DNA of 64,000 nucleotides from JAYODW01 sp038116745 (GCA_038116745.1 JAYODW010000021.1:16737-80736); one strand, 5' to 3'; positions 1 through 8,959 are shown, counted from the stretch's first letter. The notes: a model not told the origin generated them from the sequence alone. Numbers and translations: made by a program.

Positions 1-41
1 TGGAAGCGCTCCAGTTTGTGGTCTGTTTCCATCGTATCCAT
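1..41 (-). CDS. 5' end of an unidentified gene, cut by window edge
   Basis: A reading frame opens on the minus strand with ATG at 41-39 and runs off the window after 13 codons (MDTMETDHKLERF). An AGGAG lies about five bases before the ATG, and an AT-rich stretch at 105-135 could hold its promoter. It follows the luciferase-like gene in the same direction. Too little is visible to name a product. The second ATG nine bases further in is an alternative start. Confidence 0.4.
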   Translation of the reverse strand, partial: MDTMETDHKLERF

Positions 42-152
42 CACTACTCCTGCACCGGGCCACTCTCGGCAGAGAGGCTCTGCGTGCTATCGTGATACAG
101 CTTTATATATTTTTCAATATTTTCTGTAACACAAAAAAACATTTCGCAGGCT

Positions 153-1001
153 TCAACCGATCAGTTTTGCGTAATCATCGAGCAGCGGCAGCACCACCTC
201 AGCGCCCTCAGAAGGCACCGGCAGGATCGCGCGCAGCGCGCCGCGGTCCGCGGCTTCTTTCAGCTGCGCCTGGTCAACGCCGCGTGAATAAAACATGCTC
301 AGCTTGATCTCCTCCGGATTACGGCCCAGCCTCGAACAGGCCTCAGCGATCCGGCTCAGTCCCCCATCAAGGTCATAAGCACCACCCAGTGGCATCCACC
401 CGTTACAGAATTCCGCGATGTGCGCGGCGGTTCTAGGCCCGGCAGCCCCGCCCATGACGATGGGGGGATGCGGCTGCTGGTGAGGTTTGGGCCATGCCCA
501 GCTCTTCTCAAAGCGCACATGCTCGCCAGCAAAAGCCGCCTCCTCTTCGGTCCACAGGGCTCTGGCCGCCAGGATCTTCTCCCGCAGGATCTCTCTGCGC
601 TGTCCGTAATCGAGGCCGTGATTACGCATCTCCTCCACACACCAGCCATAGCCGATCCCCAGCTCGAAACGGCCGTGCGACAGGTTGTCCAGAGTCGCCA
701 CCTGCTTGGCAAGCCAGATCGGGTCGCGTTGCGCGACCAGTGTGATCCCCGTCCCCAGGCGCAGTGTTCTGGTGACCGCAGCGCAGGCTGAGAGGGCGAG
801 AAACTGATCATGGGAACGCCAGTACATTTCCGGTAGCGGTGGCGCATTCGCGCGGCCACCCCAGGGTGTCTCCCGGCTGGTCGGAATGTGACTGTGTTCA
901 GGAAACCACAGTGATTCGAAGCCCCGCGCTTCCACTTCACGCGCTAATTCGACCGGTTGAATCGATTTGTCAGTCGGAAAAATAACCAGCCCTATCTTCA
1001 T
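153..1001 (-). CDS. LLM-class flavin-dependent oxidoreductase
   Basis: This is a bacterial luciferase-like (LLM) TIM-barrel oxidoreductase of about 282 residues, the normal length for the TIGR03619-type subgroup often called F420-dependent. Seen: the N-terminal strand MKIGLVIFPTD; the LARQVATLDxLSxGRFELGIGxGW-type core, here around AKQVATLDNLSHGRFELGI; and a C-terminal GGAAGPRTAAHIAEFCNGWMP segment. The start at 1001 is preferred over an upstream ATG at 1022 because GGAGGTG lies about seven bases before it. Known: these enzymes use reduced FMN or F420 to oxidise or monooxygenate small organic substrates. Which cofactor is used here cannot be told. It is divergent from a second LLM gene at 1199, so the pair may share a control region and pathway. 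Confidence 0.88.
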   Translation of the reverse strand: MKIGLVIFPTDKSIQPVELAREVEARGFESLWFPEHSHIPTSRETPWGGRANAPPLPEMYWRSHDQFLALSACAAVTRTLRLGTGITLVAQRDPIWLAKQVATLDNLSHGRFELGIGYGWCVEEMRNHGLDYGQRREILREKILAARALWTEEEAAFAGEHVRFEKSWAWPKPHQQPHPPIVMGGAAGPRTAAHIAEFCNGWMPLGGAYDLDGGLSRIAEACSRLGRNPEEIKLSMFYSRGVDQAQLKEAADRGALRAILPVPSEGAEVVLPLLDDYAKLIG

Positions 1002-1198
1002 TCTCTTCACCTCCAGCCTCATTGAGACGCTGCTGTAGCTACATCGTTATCCACCGGGGTGGACGGCATAATCTGCAATCACCGTTGGGTCATTCGCGCA
1101 CCGTTCCGCCAGAGGCAGGTTAAATGCCGTCAGCTCTGGAGAAAAGCGGGTAACCGCCCCGACGGGCGCCTGCACAGATATCTGAATAGGAGTCACTC

Positions 1199-2113
1199 AT
1201 GCCGCTCGCAAAACCTGCCCTCAGCCTGGCTGCCGTCCCAGGACGACGTAAAAGAACGCTTGAACTTGCGCGGGAAATTGAAGCTCGAGGGTACAGCGGA
1301 ATTTACTGCCCGAGTTTTGGCGACGGATTGGCGCTCTGCGAAGGGCTTGCTCTGACTACGAGTTCCATCCCATTTGCCACCACGGTGACTCCCATCTACT
1401 ACCGTCAGGCCGAGGACTACGCGCAGACGATCAGCTTTATCCATGAACTGGCAGAGGGTCGCTTTTCATTCGGGATCGGTGTGGCGCATGCGCCCTCGCT
1501 GGCAACGCGGGGACTGCAGGCTGGGAAGCCGCTGGCTGACATTCGTGCGTTTGTCGAGCGGCTGCGCGCGACTCCGCGCGCGGGCGCATTGCCCCCGATT
1601 ATTCTTGCGGGCTTACGCCCGCGCATGATTGCCCTTGTCGGAGAGATCGCTGACGGCCTTGTCTTCGCCAACGCCGCGCGCAGCTATATGGATACCTCCC
1701 TCAGCGCATTACCGCAGTCCCGGTCCCCAAAGTTCTTTGTCGGCAACATGATCCCGACCTGCGTGCATGAGGATGTGGATACCGCCCGAGCGGTCAACCG
1801 GAAGACGCTGTCGAGCTACGCGCTACTGCCGAATTACCGGAACTACTGGCGGGAGGCCGGGTTCGCGGAGGAAATGGACCAGGTCGAGCGCTGCATTACC
1901 AACGGAGAAACAGACAGGATCGGCGCATGTCTGTCCGACCGCTGGCTGGACGAAACTACGATTGCGGGACCTGCCGGACGCGTTCGCGAGCAGGTGCAGG
2001 CATGGTACGACGTCGGCGTGAAAACGCCGATCCTCGTACCCAGCTCGGCCAACGGCGGTCAGATGGAAGCCTTCCAGGAGCTTTTCGCGGTCTTCGAGAG
2101 GACCGATACCTGA
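1199..2113 (+). CDS. LLM-class flavin-dependent oxidoreductase
   Basis: This is a second luciferase-like TIM-barrel oxidoreductase, 304 residues. Seen: the early LELAREIEARGYSGIYCPSFGD segment, a central FIHELAEGRFSFGIGVAH strand-loop typical of the family, and the IALVGEIADGLVFANA segment near the middle. AGGAG seven bases before the ATG supports the start. The N terminus is a little short and lacks the usual first beta strand motif, so it is only moderately like its divergent neighbour at 153-1001. Known: LLM enzymes catalyse FMN or F420-dependent oxidation. Inferred: the two divergent genes act on related substrates. The substrate is unknown. Confidence 0.8.
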   Translation: MPLAKPALSLAAVPGRRKRTLELAREIEARGYSGIYCPSFGDGLALCEGLALTTSSIPFATTVTPIYYRQAEDYAQTISFIHELAEGRFSFGIGVAHAPSLATRGLQAGKPLADIRAFVERLRATPRAGALPPIILAGLRPRMIALVGEIADGLVFANAARSYMDTSLSALPQSRSPKFFVGNMIPTCVHEDVDTARAVNRKTLSSYALLPNYRNYWREAGFAEEMDQVERCITNGETDRIGACLSDRWLDETTIAGPAGRVREQVQAWYDVGVKTPILVPSSANGGQMEAFQELFAVFERTDT

Positions 2114-2156
2114 GGCTTGTCTGTTGCAGCCATCCCGCTGAACTGCGGCGTACAAG

Positions 2157-2942
2157 TCAGGCGCCGCGCCAGTCAGGCGGCCGTTTGTCGGCGAAAGCGC
2201 GGGCACCCTCCTGTCTGTCGCTGGAGGCATACCAGGCGGCAAACGCAGGGTAAGCCTGCTGTGCCTGCATCGCGGCAGCCAGACTCGGCTCATCGAGCCC
2301 GCTCATCACGGTCTGCTTCGAGGCGCGTACCGCCAGCGGCGCGCAGCGCAGGATCCGCCGGCACCAATCGCTAATGCTGGCCTCCAGCTCTGAAGGCTCT
2401 ACAAGTTGCGTCACAAAGCCGAGCCGAACTGCCTCGCTCGCCTCGATGATTTCCCCGGTCAGGATCAGCCCCATTGCCTGTTTGAGCCCGATCTGCCTGG
2501 CGAGTCGATGCATTCCTCCACCTAGCGCGACCGCGCCGACCAGAGGTTCGGGCAAGCCGAACCGTGATCGGGGGGTGGCAATCAGGATGTCGCAGGCGAG
2601 CGCGACCTCAAATCCGCCGCCTACGGCGACTCCATCAACCGCAGCGATCAGCGGTTTATCAAGGTCGAAACGCTCGATAAGCCCGGCGTAGCCACTGCGC
2701 GGATAGTCGTGTGGCCGTCCCCGCTTTGCGATCGACTTGAGGTCGCTCCCAGCAGAGAACGCGCGTTCCCCTGCACCGCAGATGACACCGATCCACTGCG
2801 CATCATCAGCCTGGAACTGGTCAAAAGCGTGCTGCAGCTCATCGTGCATTTCCTGATTGATCGCATTCAGCACTTCCGGGCGGTTGAGCGTTATCCGGGT
2901 CACATGTTCGTGCGTTTCGACTTGGATGAACTCGTACGTCAT
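2157..2942 (-). CDS. Enoyl-CoA hydratase/isomerase (crotonase) family protein
   Basis: A 261-residue crotonase-fold protein of normal length. Seen: the first oxyanion-hole segment AFSAGSDLK at residues 62-69, the second VAVGGG at 106-110, and a glutamate (E132) in FGLPE, the position of the first catalytic glutamate of true hydratases. The second glutamate position, in KQAMGLILTG, is glycine, a pattern common in CaiD-like and other crotonases that do not perform classical beta-oxidation hydration. Known: the family binds acyl-CoA thioesters and stabilises enolates. It lies about 70 bases downstream of the halohydrin dehalogenase-like gene in the same direction and may be cotranscribed with it. 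The exact reaction is unknown. Confidence 0.85.
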   Translation of the reverse strand: MTYEFIQVETHEHVTRITLNRPEVLNAINQEMHDELQHAFDQFQADDAQWIGVICGAGERAFSAGSDLKSIAKRGRPHDYPRSGYAGLIERFDLDKPLIAAVDGVAVGGGFEVALACDILIATPRSRFGLPEPLVGAVALGGGMHRLARQIGLKQAMGLILTGEIIEASEAVRLGFVTQLVEPSELEASISDWCRRILRCAPLAVRASKQTVMSGLDEPSLAAAMQAQQAYPAFAAWYASSDRQEGARAFADKRPPDWRGA

Positions 2943-3011
2943 CAGATTCCCCTCAGGAAAAATAGATTCTTAGAAATTGGCGCTGGCCATGCTGGCTGTT
3001 CAACAAGTCCT

Positions 3012-3695
3012 TTAACGCTGCACCCAACCGCCGGCGAAGGGGATCCCCTGCCCCACAAAAAAACCGCTTTCGTCGCTGGCCAGGAACAGCGCCAGATAAG
3101 CATCTTCTCGCTTGGTTCCCAATCGTCCTGCGGGAACCTGTCGCTTCAAGGATTGGACAAACGACTCTTTCGCCATCAGCGCCGGCGGATAGTAATCCTC
3201 GCTCTCGACATAGTTCTGCGCGATGAGATTAATCTGCACGTTATGCGGCGCCACCTCAACGCCAACCGCCTGCACGTAACCCAGTTGAGCAGCCCGCGCA
3301 GCGCTGTATGCGGCCAGCGTTTTCATGCCACGCAGCGCCGACGCACTCCCGTAAACCACGATCTTGCCCCGCTGTCGCGCGATCATTTGCGGTAGCACTG
3401 CCCGCGTCAGACGATGCAACGGGTCAACCATGGTCGCGAACGTCGTGCGCCAGTCCTCATCGCTGAGCGCCGTCGTTGGGGTTCCCGAGCAGGTTGGCCC
3501 GGCCAGGTTTGCAACCAGTACATCTATTTCCCCTGCGCCGCTGACCACCGCTTCACAAGCTCCCGGCTGCGTCAGATCACTGCAATCGGCCATCACTGTT
3601 GCGCCCTCTTCTTCGAACACCTCAACCGTGATCGGACCCATGTAGGCTTCTGCCTGGGTCAGCAGGACTCGTTTGCCGTCCAGTCGTTTATTCAT
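3012..3695 (-). CDS. SDR-fold protein, probable halohydrin dehalogenase
   Basis: A 227-residue protein with the short-chain dehydrogenase fold but not the SDR active site. Seen: the NAD-binding TGxxxGxG is replaced by T13-x4-Y18-x-G20, and the catalytic YxxxK by S117-x12-Y130-x3-R134. Known: these two patterns, T-x4-(F/Y)-x-G and S-x12-Y-x3-R, define halohydrin dehalogenases. Those enzymes lost nucleotide binding, use a Ser-Tyr-Arg triad and convert vicinal haloalcohols to epoxides. The stretch after the active site, NLIAQNYVESEDYYPP, also resembles the NYLHSEDSPYFYP region of HheC. RLGT and a GQ-x3-FAGG end match the SDR C terminus. Inferred: it dehalogenates a haloalcohol or opens an epoxide. 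Alternative: an SDR-like protein of other function. Confidence 0.72.
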   Translation of the reverse strand: MNKRLDGKRVLLTQAEAYMGPITVEVFEEEGATVMADCSDLTQPGACEAVVSGAGEIDVLVANLAGPTCSGTPTTALSDEDWRTTFATMVDPLHRLTRAVLPQMIARQRGKIVVYGSASALRGMKTLAAYSAARAAQLGYVQAVGVEVAPHNVQINLIAQNYVESEDYYPPALMAKESFVQSLKRQVPAGRLGTKREDAYLALFLASDESGFFVGQGIPFAGGWVQR

Positions 3696-3958
3696 CAGGT
3701 TGCCCCTTTCAAGAATTCACTCAATTCGCTTAACGGAAGCCGCACCAGTGCAGTCTAAAGACCTGTTGCAGCTAGTTAAGCTGGAGCAAATGGAACAAAA
3801 ACAGCTGGGCGTAGCAATGACGCCGTGTCTCGATGCTGGATGGCGGCTACACGAAAGGTAGCCTGCTCAAGTTCAGCCCGGCAGCATCGGATGTGGCACT
3901 CTTGAGCTGCGATGGAGCCAGCGCGCGCGCTTCAGCAGTCAACGATGAGGTGTGTTCC

Positions 3959-5542
3959 TCACCACTTGCTGGCGGGCTGAGCCGGGGCTGCGCCGTCTTC
4001 CGTCGGTGCGGAGGGCGCTGCGGGAAAGACAAAACCGGACTTGCCTTTTGCTGCCTCGAAGATTGCTTCCTTGTCTATAACCGGAAGCTGCACGACATCC
4101 TCGGGACATGCCGCTCCGAGATCCGCAACTTCCTCTTCATAGGCCCTGGGAGGCGTCATAGCCGGCATGCTGTCTGCAGTCTGTAGCGTCGAGATCAGGG
4201 TGCCCATCCCCGCGAGCACTCGGGAGTAGGCAATCGAGTGGTTGCGCTCTGCGTCGCGATAGGCTCGCCGCGCTTCGTAGTACTCGTTTTCCGTGTCGAG
4301 AATATCCAGCAGAGTCCGCTGACCGATATCAAACTGGCGGCGATAGGCCTCGCGTGCTCTCTCGATGGCCCGCTGGTGCCGGTCAAGGTAGGTTTTCTGC
4401 TCTTCAAGACGTCTTGTGTCGTTGTAGGCGATCGAAACTTCCTGCCTGAGGTCGCGACAGGTTTTGTTGCGGACGTCGAGTGCCGCCAGACTGGTTTCCG
4501 CAAGCCGTCGACGGTCGGCTATGTCGCTTCCGCCGTTGAATACGTTGACGCTCATCACGAGCTCGAGCGCGCCTTCCTCGTAGCGACCTGTTATGTCATC
4601 CCGGTTGCGCCATACGTCCTGCCTTCCGCGAAGATCAAGACGCGGCATGAACTTCGCCTTGGCCGCATCCAGCGCGGCCCGTGACGACCACCAGTTCGCA
4701 ATCGCTGCATGCATCAACGGGTTTTCGTCATAAGCCACGCCAACTGCTGTATCCACATTGGCCGGCAGCGCATCCCGGCTGAACTCCGGCTCCGCAAGTT
4801 CGCTCGCAGGCGTCTCGCCCACAATCCGCTGGTAGCGTCGAGAAACGTCGTGGAGATTCGTGACGTCAGTCAGAAGATTGGACTCCGACAAAGCCAATCG
4901 ACCGGCAGCCTGATCCAGATCGACGCGACGGCCAACACCCGCGTTAACCCTCTGCTCGATCTGGTCAAAGATCACACGATGGGTGGCGTAGTTTTCTTCC
5001 GACAGCGCGACAAAGTCCCGATTTCGCAGCACATCGAAGAAAGCACGGACGACTTCCCGCGCAGTCTCCTGAGCGATGTTCTGCACCTCATAGAGGCGCG
5101 TGCGCGCTGCGTGATTGAGACGGCGCACCTCGTTGCGAGTGAAATACCCGTCAAAGAGCATCTGCTCAAGCGCAATCGATGCCCGCTCACGGTCGAACTC
5201 AGCAGCCGAAAATCTTGGATCGTTTATCCGCTCGACACCCGCCCCCGCCTCAAGATCAATTCGCGGGAGATAGCCACCTTTTGCCACCAGTACCTGCTGC
5301 TCGGCGGCGAGGAATTCGCGGTAGGCTGCCTGAATCTCGGGGTTGGAAAGAATGGTATTCCTGACAGCGCCCTGCAGGTCGCTGATCTCTCCCGCATGTG
5401 CGCCACAGCATAGGAGTAAGCTACTCAACAAAATTCGGTTGCACAGTCGCAAAAGTCGAACAGGCGACCGTGAAAAGCCCGCGGGACTAGTGACGAACGT
5501 ATAGTAACTGACATGCATTCTGTGCGGTGCTAACTCTTGCAT
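3959..5542 (-). CDS. lapE: TolC-family outer membrane channel of the Lap type I exporter
   Basis: A TolC-family outer membrane efflux protein of up to 527 residues. Seen: a signal peptide-like segment (RILLSSLLLCCGAHA) about 35 to 50 residues from the first ATG; two long alternating helical repeats, including REVVRAFFDVLRNRDFVALSEENYATH and QRTLLDILDTENEYYEARRAYRDAERN; and a Pro/Ala-rich tail. QRTLLDILDTENEYYEAR is the classic TolC motif of type I secretion channels. Known: TolC trimers span the outer membrane and meet the periplasmic adaptor. It sits beside the lapG/lapD-like genes, so it most likely exports the adhesin at 8977. The start is uncertain: no clear ribosome site precedes 5542, and the ATG at 5518 is an alternative. 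Confidence 0.9.
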   Translation of the reverse strand: MQELAPHRMHVSYYTFVTSPAGFSRSPVRLLRLCNRILLSSLLLCCGAHAGEISDLQGAVRNTILSNPEIQAAYREFLAAEQQVLVAKGGYLPRIDLEAGAGVERINDPRFSAAEFDRERASIALEQMLFDGYFTRNEVRRLNHAARTRLYEVQNIAQETAREVVRAFFDVLRNRDFVALSEENYATHRVIFDQIEQRVNAGVGRRVDLDQAAGRLALSESNLLTDVTNLHDVSRRYQRIVGETPASELAEPEFSRDALPANVDTAVGVAYDENPLMHAAIANWWSSRAALDAAKAKFMPRLDLRGRQDVWRNRDDITGRYEEGALELVMSVNVFNGGSDIADRRRLAETSLAALDVRNKTCRDLRQEVSIAYNDTRRLEEQKTYLDRHQRAIERAREAYRRQFDIGQRTLLDILDTENEYYEARRAYRDAERNHSIAYSRVLAGMGTLISTLQTADSMPAMTPPRAYEEEVADLGAACPEDVVQLPVIDKEAIFEAAKGKSGFVFPAAPSAPTEDGAAPAQPASKW

Positions 5543-5670
5543 CCAAATTGCGGGAATCGCTTGAGATGTAGTCTATAACCTAATGATTGATAGCGCTATT
5601 GTTTTCTTTGAGGCTGGATGACCGTTGAAAGCGAAGCAGATTAAGGGGCCGCTGAGGGGCTTATTGTAAT

Positions 5671-6345
5671 TTGAAAATGGTCGTTACACGCCGTTACAAA
5701 ATCTGGCTGTTTCTTCTCAGCGCGCTGGTGTCTGTAACGCTGGCCAAACCTGACCTCGATCTGGCAGTCAAGCTGGCGGGGGAACGCTACGGCAGCCTCG
5801 GGGCAGAAAACGTCTCCCGCTGGCGCCAGATGATTAACGCCAGCGCAGCGTTGGACGAGAAAGAAAAACTGGAAGCTGTCAATAACTTTTTCAATCAGAG
5901 CGTTTTCTACCAGGAGGACCAGCTCACCTGGGGCGAGAAAGACTACTGGGCCACCCCTCTGGAGACTCTCGGGCGCGGGCAGGGCGATTGCGAGGACTAC
6001 AGCATCGGCAAGTACATTTCGCTGGGTATGCTAGGCGTGCCTATTGAGCGCCTGCGGATTACCTACGTTCGTGCGTCATTGGGCCTGCCGGGCAGCGGCT
6101 CCAGTCAGGCACACATGGTGCTCGCTTATTACCCGGTTCCGAACAGTGAACCACTGGTCCTGGACAACCTTGTGCCCGAACTCAGGCCTGCATCAAAACG
6201 ACCGGATCTGAGCCCGGTGTTCGGCTTCAACAGCCAAGGCTTGTGGGTGGCCGGGACAAGTACGCCGGCCGTCAAAGATCCCACTTCCCGCCTGTCCCGC
6301 TGGCGGGATTTATTAAGTCGCATGCAGAAAGAAGGCCTGGATTGA
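5671..6345 (+). CDS. lapG: LapG-type transglutaminase-like periplasmic cysteine protease
   Basis: A bacterial transglutaminase-like cysteine peptidase (BTLCP) of 224 residues. Seen: an N-terminal hydrophobic export signal (IWLFLLSALVSVTLA) and the catalytic triad positions Cys107 in GQGDCEDYSIGKY, His148 in SSQAHMVLAYY and Asp165 in PLVLDNL. The DCED around the cysteine matches the calcium-binding acidic residues known in LapG. Known: LapG cleaves the N-terminal retention module of LapA-type adhesins at a di-alanine site and releases the adhesin from the cell. The first codon is either TTG at 5671, with GAGGGGC upstream, or ATG at 5677. It is followed 64 bases later by the LapD-type gene, the usual pair. 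The adhesin at 8977 carries a fitting cleavage site. Confidence 0.93.
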   Translation: MKMVVTRRYKIWLFLLSALVSVTLAKPDLDLAVKLAGERYGSLGAENVSRWRQMINASAALDEKEKLEAVNNFFNQSVFYQEDQLTWGEKDYWATPLETLGRGQGDCEDYSIGKYISLGMLGVPIERLRITYVRASLGLPGSGSSQAHMVLAYYPVPNSEPLVLDNLVPELRPASKRPDLSPVFGFNSQGLWVAGTSTPAVKDPTSRLSRWRDLLSRMQKEGLD

Positions 6346-6409
6346 ACGATGAAACTCGCCTCAAGTGCGGCGCTCTTCATACCCGTAAGTTTGCGGAGGA
6401 CCCCGACCG

Positions 6410-8344
6410 ATGTCTCTGATTAAGCAACTCTGGCTCGCCATTGCGCTGCTGATGCTCCTGGCTTTCGGCGGCAGCTTCACCGTGAGCATCCTCACCACAC
6501 GTACTTACATGCAGGAACAGCTGCTCCTGAAAAACCAGGACAATGCAAACTCTTTGGCCTCGGTACTCGGCCAGATGCCGAAAGATCCCGTAACCATCGA
6601 GCTGCTCGTCACCTCCCAGTTCGACCTCGGCAACTACGAGTACATCCGCATTACCGATCCGGAGGGTCAGCTGCTGATCGAGCGGGTCAACACCGCCGGC
6701 GCCGCGCAGGTGCCGGCCTGGTTTCAGCGCGCCGTCACGTTTTCCGTCAGCCCTGGAATAGCACAGGTGCAGGACGGCTGGAGTCAGTACGGCACGCTCG
6801 AGATCGCGAGTCACAGCCGATTCGCCTATCGCGCCATGTGGCGCAGCACCATGCAGCTGTTGAGCTGGTTTCTTGGAGCAGCCCTGCTCGCGGGGATTAC
6901 AGGCACCATGCTGCTACGTTTCATACTACGCCCCCTGGGTGCTGTCGTGACCCAGGCCGAAGCGATCAGCGACCGTCGTTTCATCACCACCAAAGAGCCC
7001 AGTACTCTCGAATTTCAGACCGTGGTGCGGTCTATGAACGCCCTGTCCACGCGCGTTAAACAGCTGCTTGAGGATGAGTCGCGCCGGCTGCAGCAGCTCC
7101 AGCAAGAGGCACATTTCGACAGCGTCACCGGGGCCTATAACCGCGATCATTTCATGGCTCGCCTGCGCACCATTCTCGAGGACGACAACAGCACAATGGG
7201 TGTGCTGATCATCGGACGCCTGCTGGGACTCGCCGAGCTGAACCAGGCTCACGGCTGGAAGAGCGTCGATGCGCTGCTCAAACAATTTGCCGACGACATC
7301 ACCGCGCGCGTCTCGGGCGCGAACAGCTGGCTACTCGGGCGCTTGAACGGCTCCGATTTCGCGGTGCTGGTACAGGACGAGCTGGACCTGGAGACACCCG
7401 CGCACCGGGTGCAGGAAAGCATGAATTCGATCGCCGCGGAAATGGGTATGGCGACCGAGGTGAGGCTGCCGGTGGCGGCAACCGGTTTCGCACCTGCGGA
7501 AAGTCCGGGCAGCATTCTGTCCCGCATCGACGCAGCCTTGAGTGCGGCCGTCGAAGCAGGGGGCAGAGGCATTCAGTTTGCCGTGACTGGCGCGGCATCA
7601 ACTTCTCCGCCAACTGCAGGCGCCGGGCAAGATCTCCGGGTCTGGCAGGAGCGACTCGATACTGCGCTCGAGCGCGGGGAAGTGAAGCTGGTCAGCTTTC
7701 CGGTATGCGACCGCAAGGGCGCCAGACTGCACGAGGAATGTGTCGTCAGGATGCAGTTTGACGACGGCGATGAATGGGTCGCAGCAGGCGTTTTTCTGCC
7801 CTGGGTCGCGCGCCTGAACTACGGAGCGAAACTGGACACCGCGGTTGTGAAGCTCGCCATGCAGGCCGTTGCTGCGGATCAGTTGCCGCGGTGTATCAAT
7901 GTCTCAACGCAGTCCCTGCGCGATGCAGCCTGGGCGCAGCAGGTGGGCGCCCTGCTGAAGAGCGCCCCCGAGGTTGCAGCAAAACTCTGGTTCGAGGTTC
8001 CTGAACACGGCGTCTTTCACAACCTGGAGAACTTCCGCGCGCTTTGTGCGCTGCTCAAACCGACCGGCTGCCGACTCGGGATCGAACACGTTGGTCATCA
8101 GGTATCCCACATCGGCGAACTTCACGACCTGGGTCTGGACTACATCAAGGTCGACGCGACGTTTGTGCGTGAACTGCATACCACGCCGGCGAATCAGGTC
8201 CTGCTCAGGGGCCTGGCGATCATTACCCATTCGATCGGGCTGCTGACACTCGGAGAAGGCGTTCGCGAGGAGCAGGAGCTGACTGCTCTACTCGATCTTG
8301 GCTTTGACGGCGCCACGGGTCCGGCTATTCAGGTGCGGGACTGA
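6410..8344 (+). CDS. lapD: LapD-type cyclic-di-GMP receptor (degenerate GGDEF-EAL)
   Basis: A 644-residue inner-membrane receptor. Seen in order: a transmembrane helix at about 5-28; a periplasmic LapD/MoxY-type domain at about 30-145 with a GWSQYG segment (Trp124), near the place of the LapG-contacting Trp in known LapD; a second transmembrane helix at about 148-172; a HAMP linker; a degenerate GGDEF domain (NGSDF, 313-317); and a degenerate EAL domain (ECV, 443-445). Known: LapD has no cyclase or esterase activity. When c-di-GMP binds its EAL domain, the periplasmic domain holds LapG and so keeps the adhesin on the surface. Both signature motifs are lost here as expected of a receptor. It is cotranscribed with lapG. 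Confidence 0.92.
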   Translation: MSLIKQLWLAIALLMLLAFGGSFTVSILTTRTYMQEQLLLKNQDNANSLASVLGQMPKDPVTIELLVTSQFDLGNYEYIRITDPEGQLLIERVNTAGAAQVPAWFQRAVTFSVSPGIAQVQDGWSQYGTLEIASHSRFAYRAMWRSTMQLLSWFLGAALLAGITGTMLLRFILRPLGAVVTQAEAISDRRFITTKEPSTLEFQTVVRSMNALSTRVKQLLEDESRRLQQLQQEAHFDSVTGAYNRDHFMARLRTILEDDNSTMGVLIIGRLLGLAELNQAHGWKSVDALLKQFADDITARVSGANSWLLGRLNGSDFAVLVQDELDLETPAHRVQESMNSIAAEMGMATEVRLPVAATGFAPAESPGSILSRIDAALSAAVEAGGRGIQFAVTGAASTSPPTAGAGQDLRVWQERLDTALERGEVKLVSFPVCDRKGARLHEECVVRMQFDDGDEWVAAGVFLPWVARLNYGAKLDTAVVKLAMQAVAADQLPRCINVSTQSLRDAAWAQQVGALLKSAPEVAAKLWFEVPEHGVFHNLENFRALCALLKPTGCRLGIEHVGHQVSHIGELHDLGLDYIKVDATFVRELHTTPANQVLLRGLAIITHSIGLLTLGEGVREEQELTALLDLGFDGATGPAIQVRD

Positions 8345-8582
8345 CACCGTCGATTGATGTAACAGCGCTGAACCGTCAGCGACGATTGCCTGTCTCAGAC
8401 ACGAGGGCCGAGCCTCATGCTGAACCGCTCCAGCAATTGCAGGGCAATGCGTGGCGAACGCTTGGAGATTCGGGGCCGCAGAATATATGCCTGCTGCCCG
8501 AGCGGAGCCGGATCAAAACAACCTGGGCAATCTTTCGCCGATAGTGCGGGGGGGGGATCACTCAGCGTCGACCTCGCGGGAA

Positions 8583-8906
8583 CTAAATGAGGCCGGTAGA
8601 ATCCTCCAGAAAAGCCCAATGCCGCGATGATTCACGCATACTGCGGCGCTCAAGCAGCTTGCCCTGTGCCTCCTCCGGGAGGTCTGTAAAGCGTATGACG
8701 TTACCGTCCACCAGCAGGTTGATGAGGTCGTCAAGAACCCGGATAACACCAGCATCCGAGGCATGAAACGCGCCCTGCGCCACCCCGCTCCTCTCAAGAA
8801 ACTCAATTAGATCGGGAGACTCGGTTGCTACTTCTTCGAATCCAACCGTGGCCTCTGCGCTTAGCGCAACCACCCGACCACTTTCATCTCGCTGAACATA
8901 GGGCAT
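8583..8906 (-). CDS. Small acidic protein downstream of the adhesin, function unknown
   Basis: A 107-residue acidic protein without signal peptide or membrane segment. Seen: the opening MPYVQRDESGRVVALS, a central VIRVLDDLINLLVDGNVIRFTDLPEEAQGKLLERRSMRESS, and a short C terminus. I recognise this layout from small gammaproteobacterial proteins sometimes mislabelled as tryptophan synthase beta subunit-like; it has nothing of that enzyme. It lies 70 bases downstream of the adhesin gene in the same direction, with a long hairpin between them, so it probably belongs to the adhesin transcript. A role as chaperone or regulator of adhesin export is only a guess. Confidence 0.65.
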   Translation of the reverse strand: MPYVQRDESGRVVALSAEATVGFEEVATESPDLIEFLERSGVAQGAFHASDAGVIRVLDDLINLLVDGNVIRFTDLPEEAQGKLLERRSMRESSRHWAFLEDSTGLI

Positions 8907-8927
8907 TACTCTAACTCACTGATACCT

Positions 8928-8959
8928 GCGACCGCCCGATCGTACTATCGGACGGTCGC
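8928..8959 (-). terminator. 13-bp hairpin between the adhesin and the small acidic gene
   Basis: A near-perfect inverted repeat has arms of 13 bases (8928-8940 and 8947-8959) with one G-U type mismatch and a six-base loop. It starts 18 bases after the adhesin stop codon on the minus strand. No U-tract follows it, so it is more likely a 3' stabilising structure or a partial attenuator that lowers expression of the 107-residue gene than a full intrinsic terminator. Confidence 0.45.

Noticed and set aside
8545..8558. A run of about ten G near 8550
   Set aside because: A homopolymer in the intergenic part of the convergent lapD/small gene area; no structure or gene tied to it.
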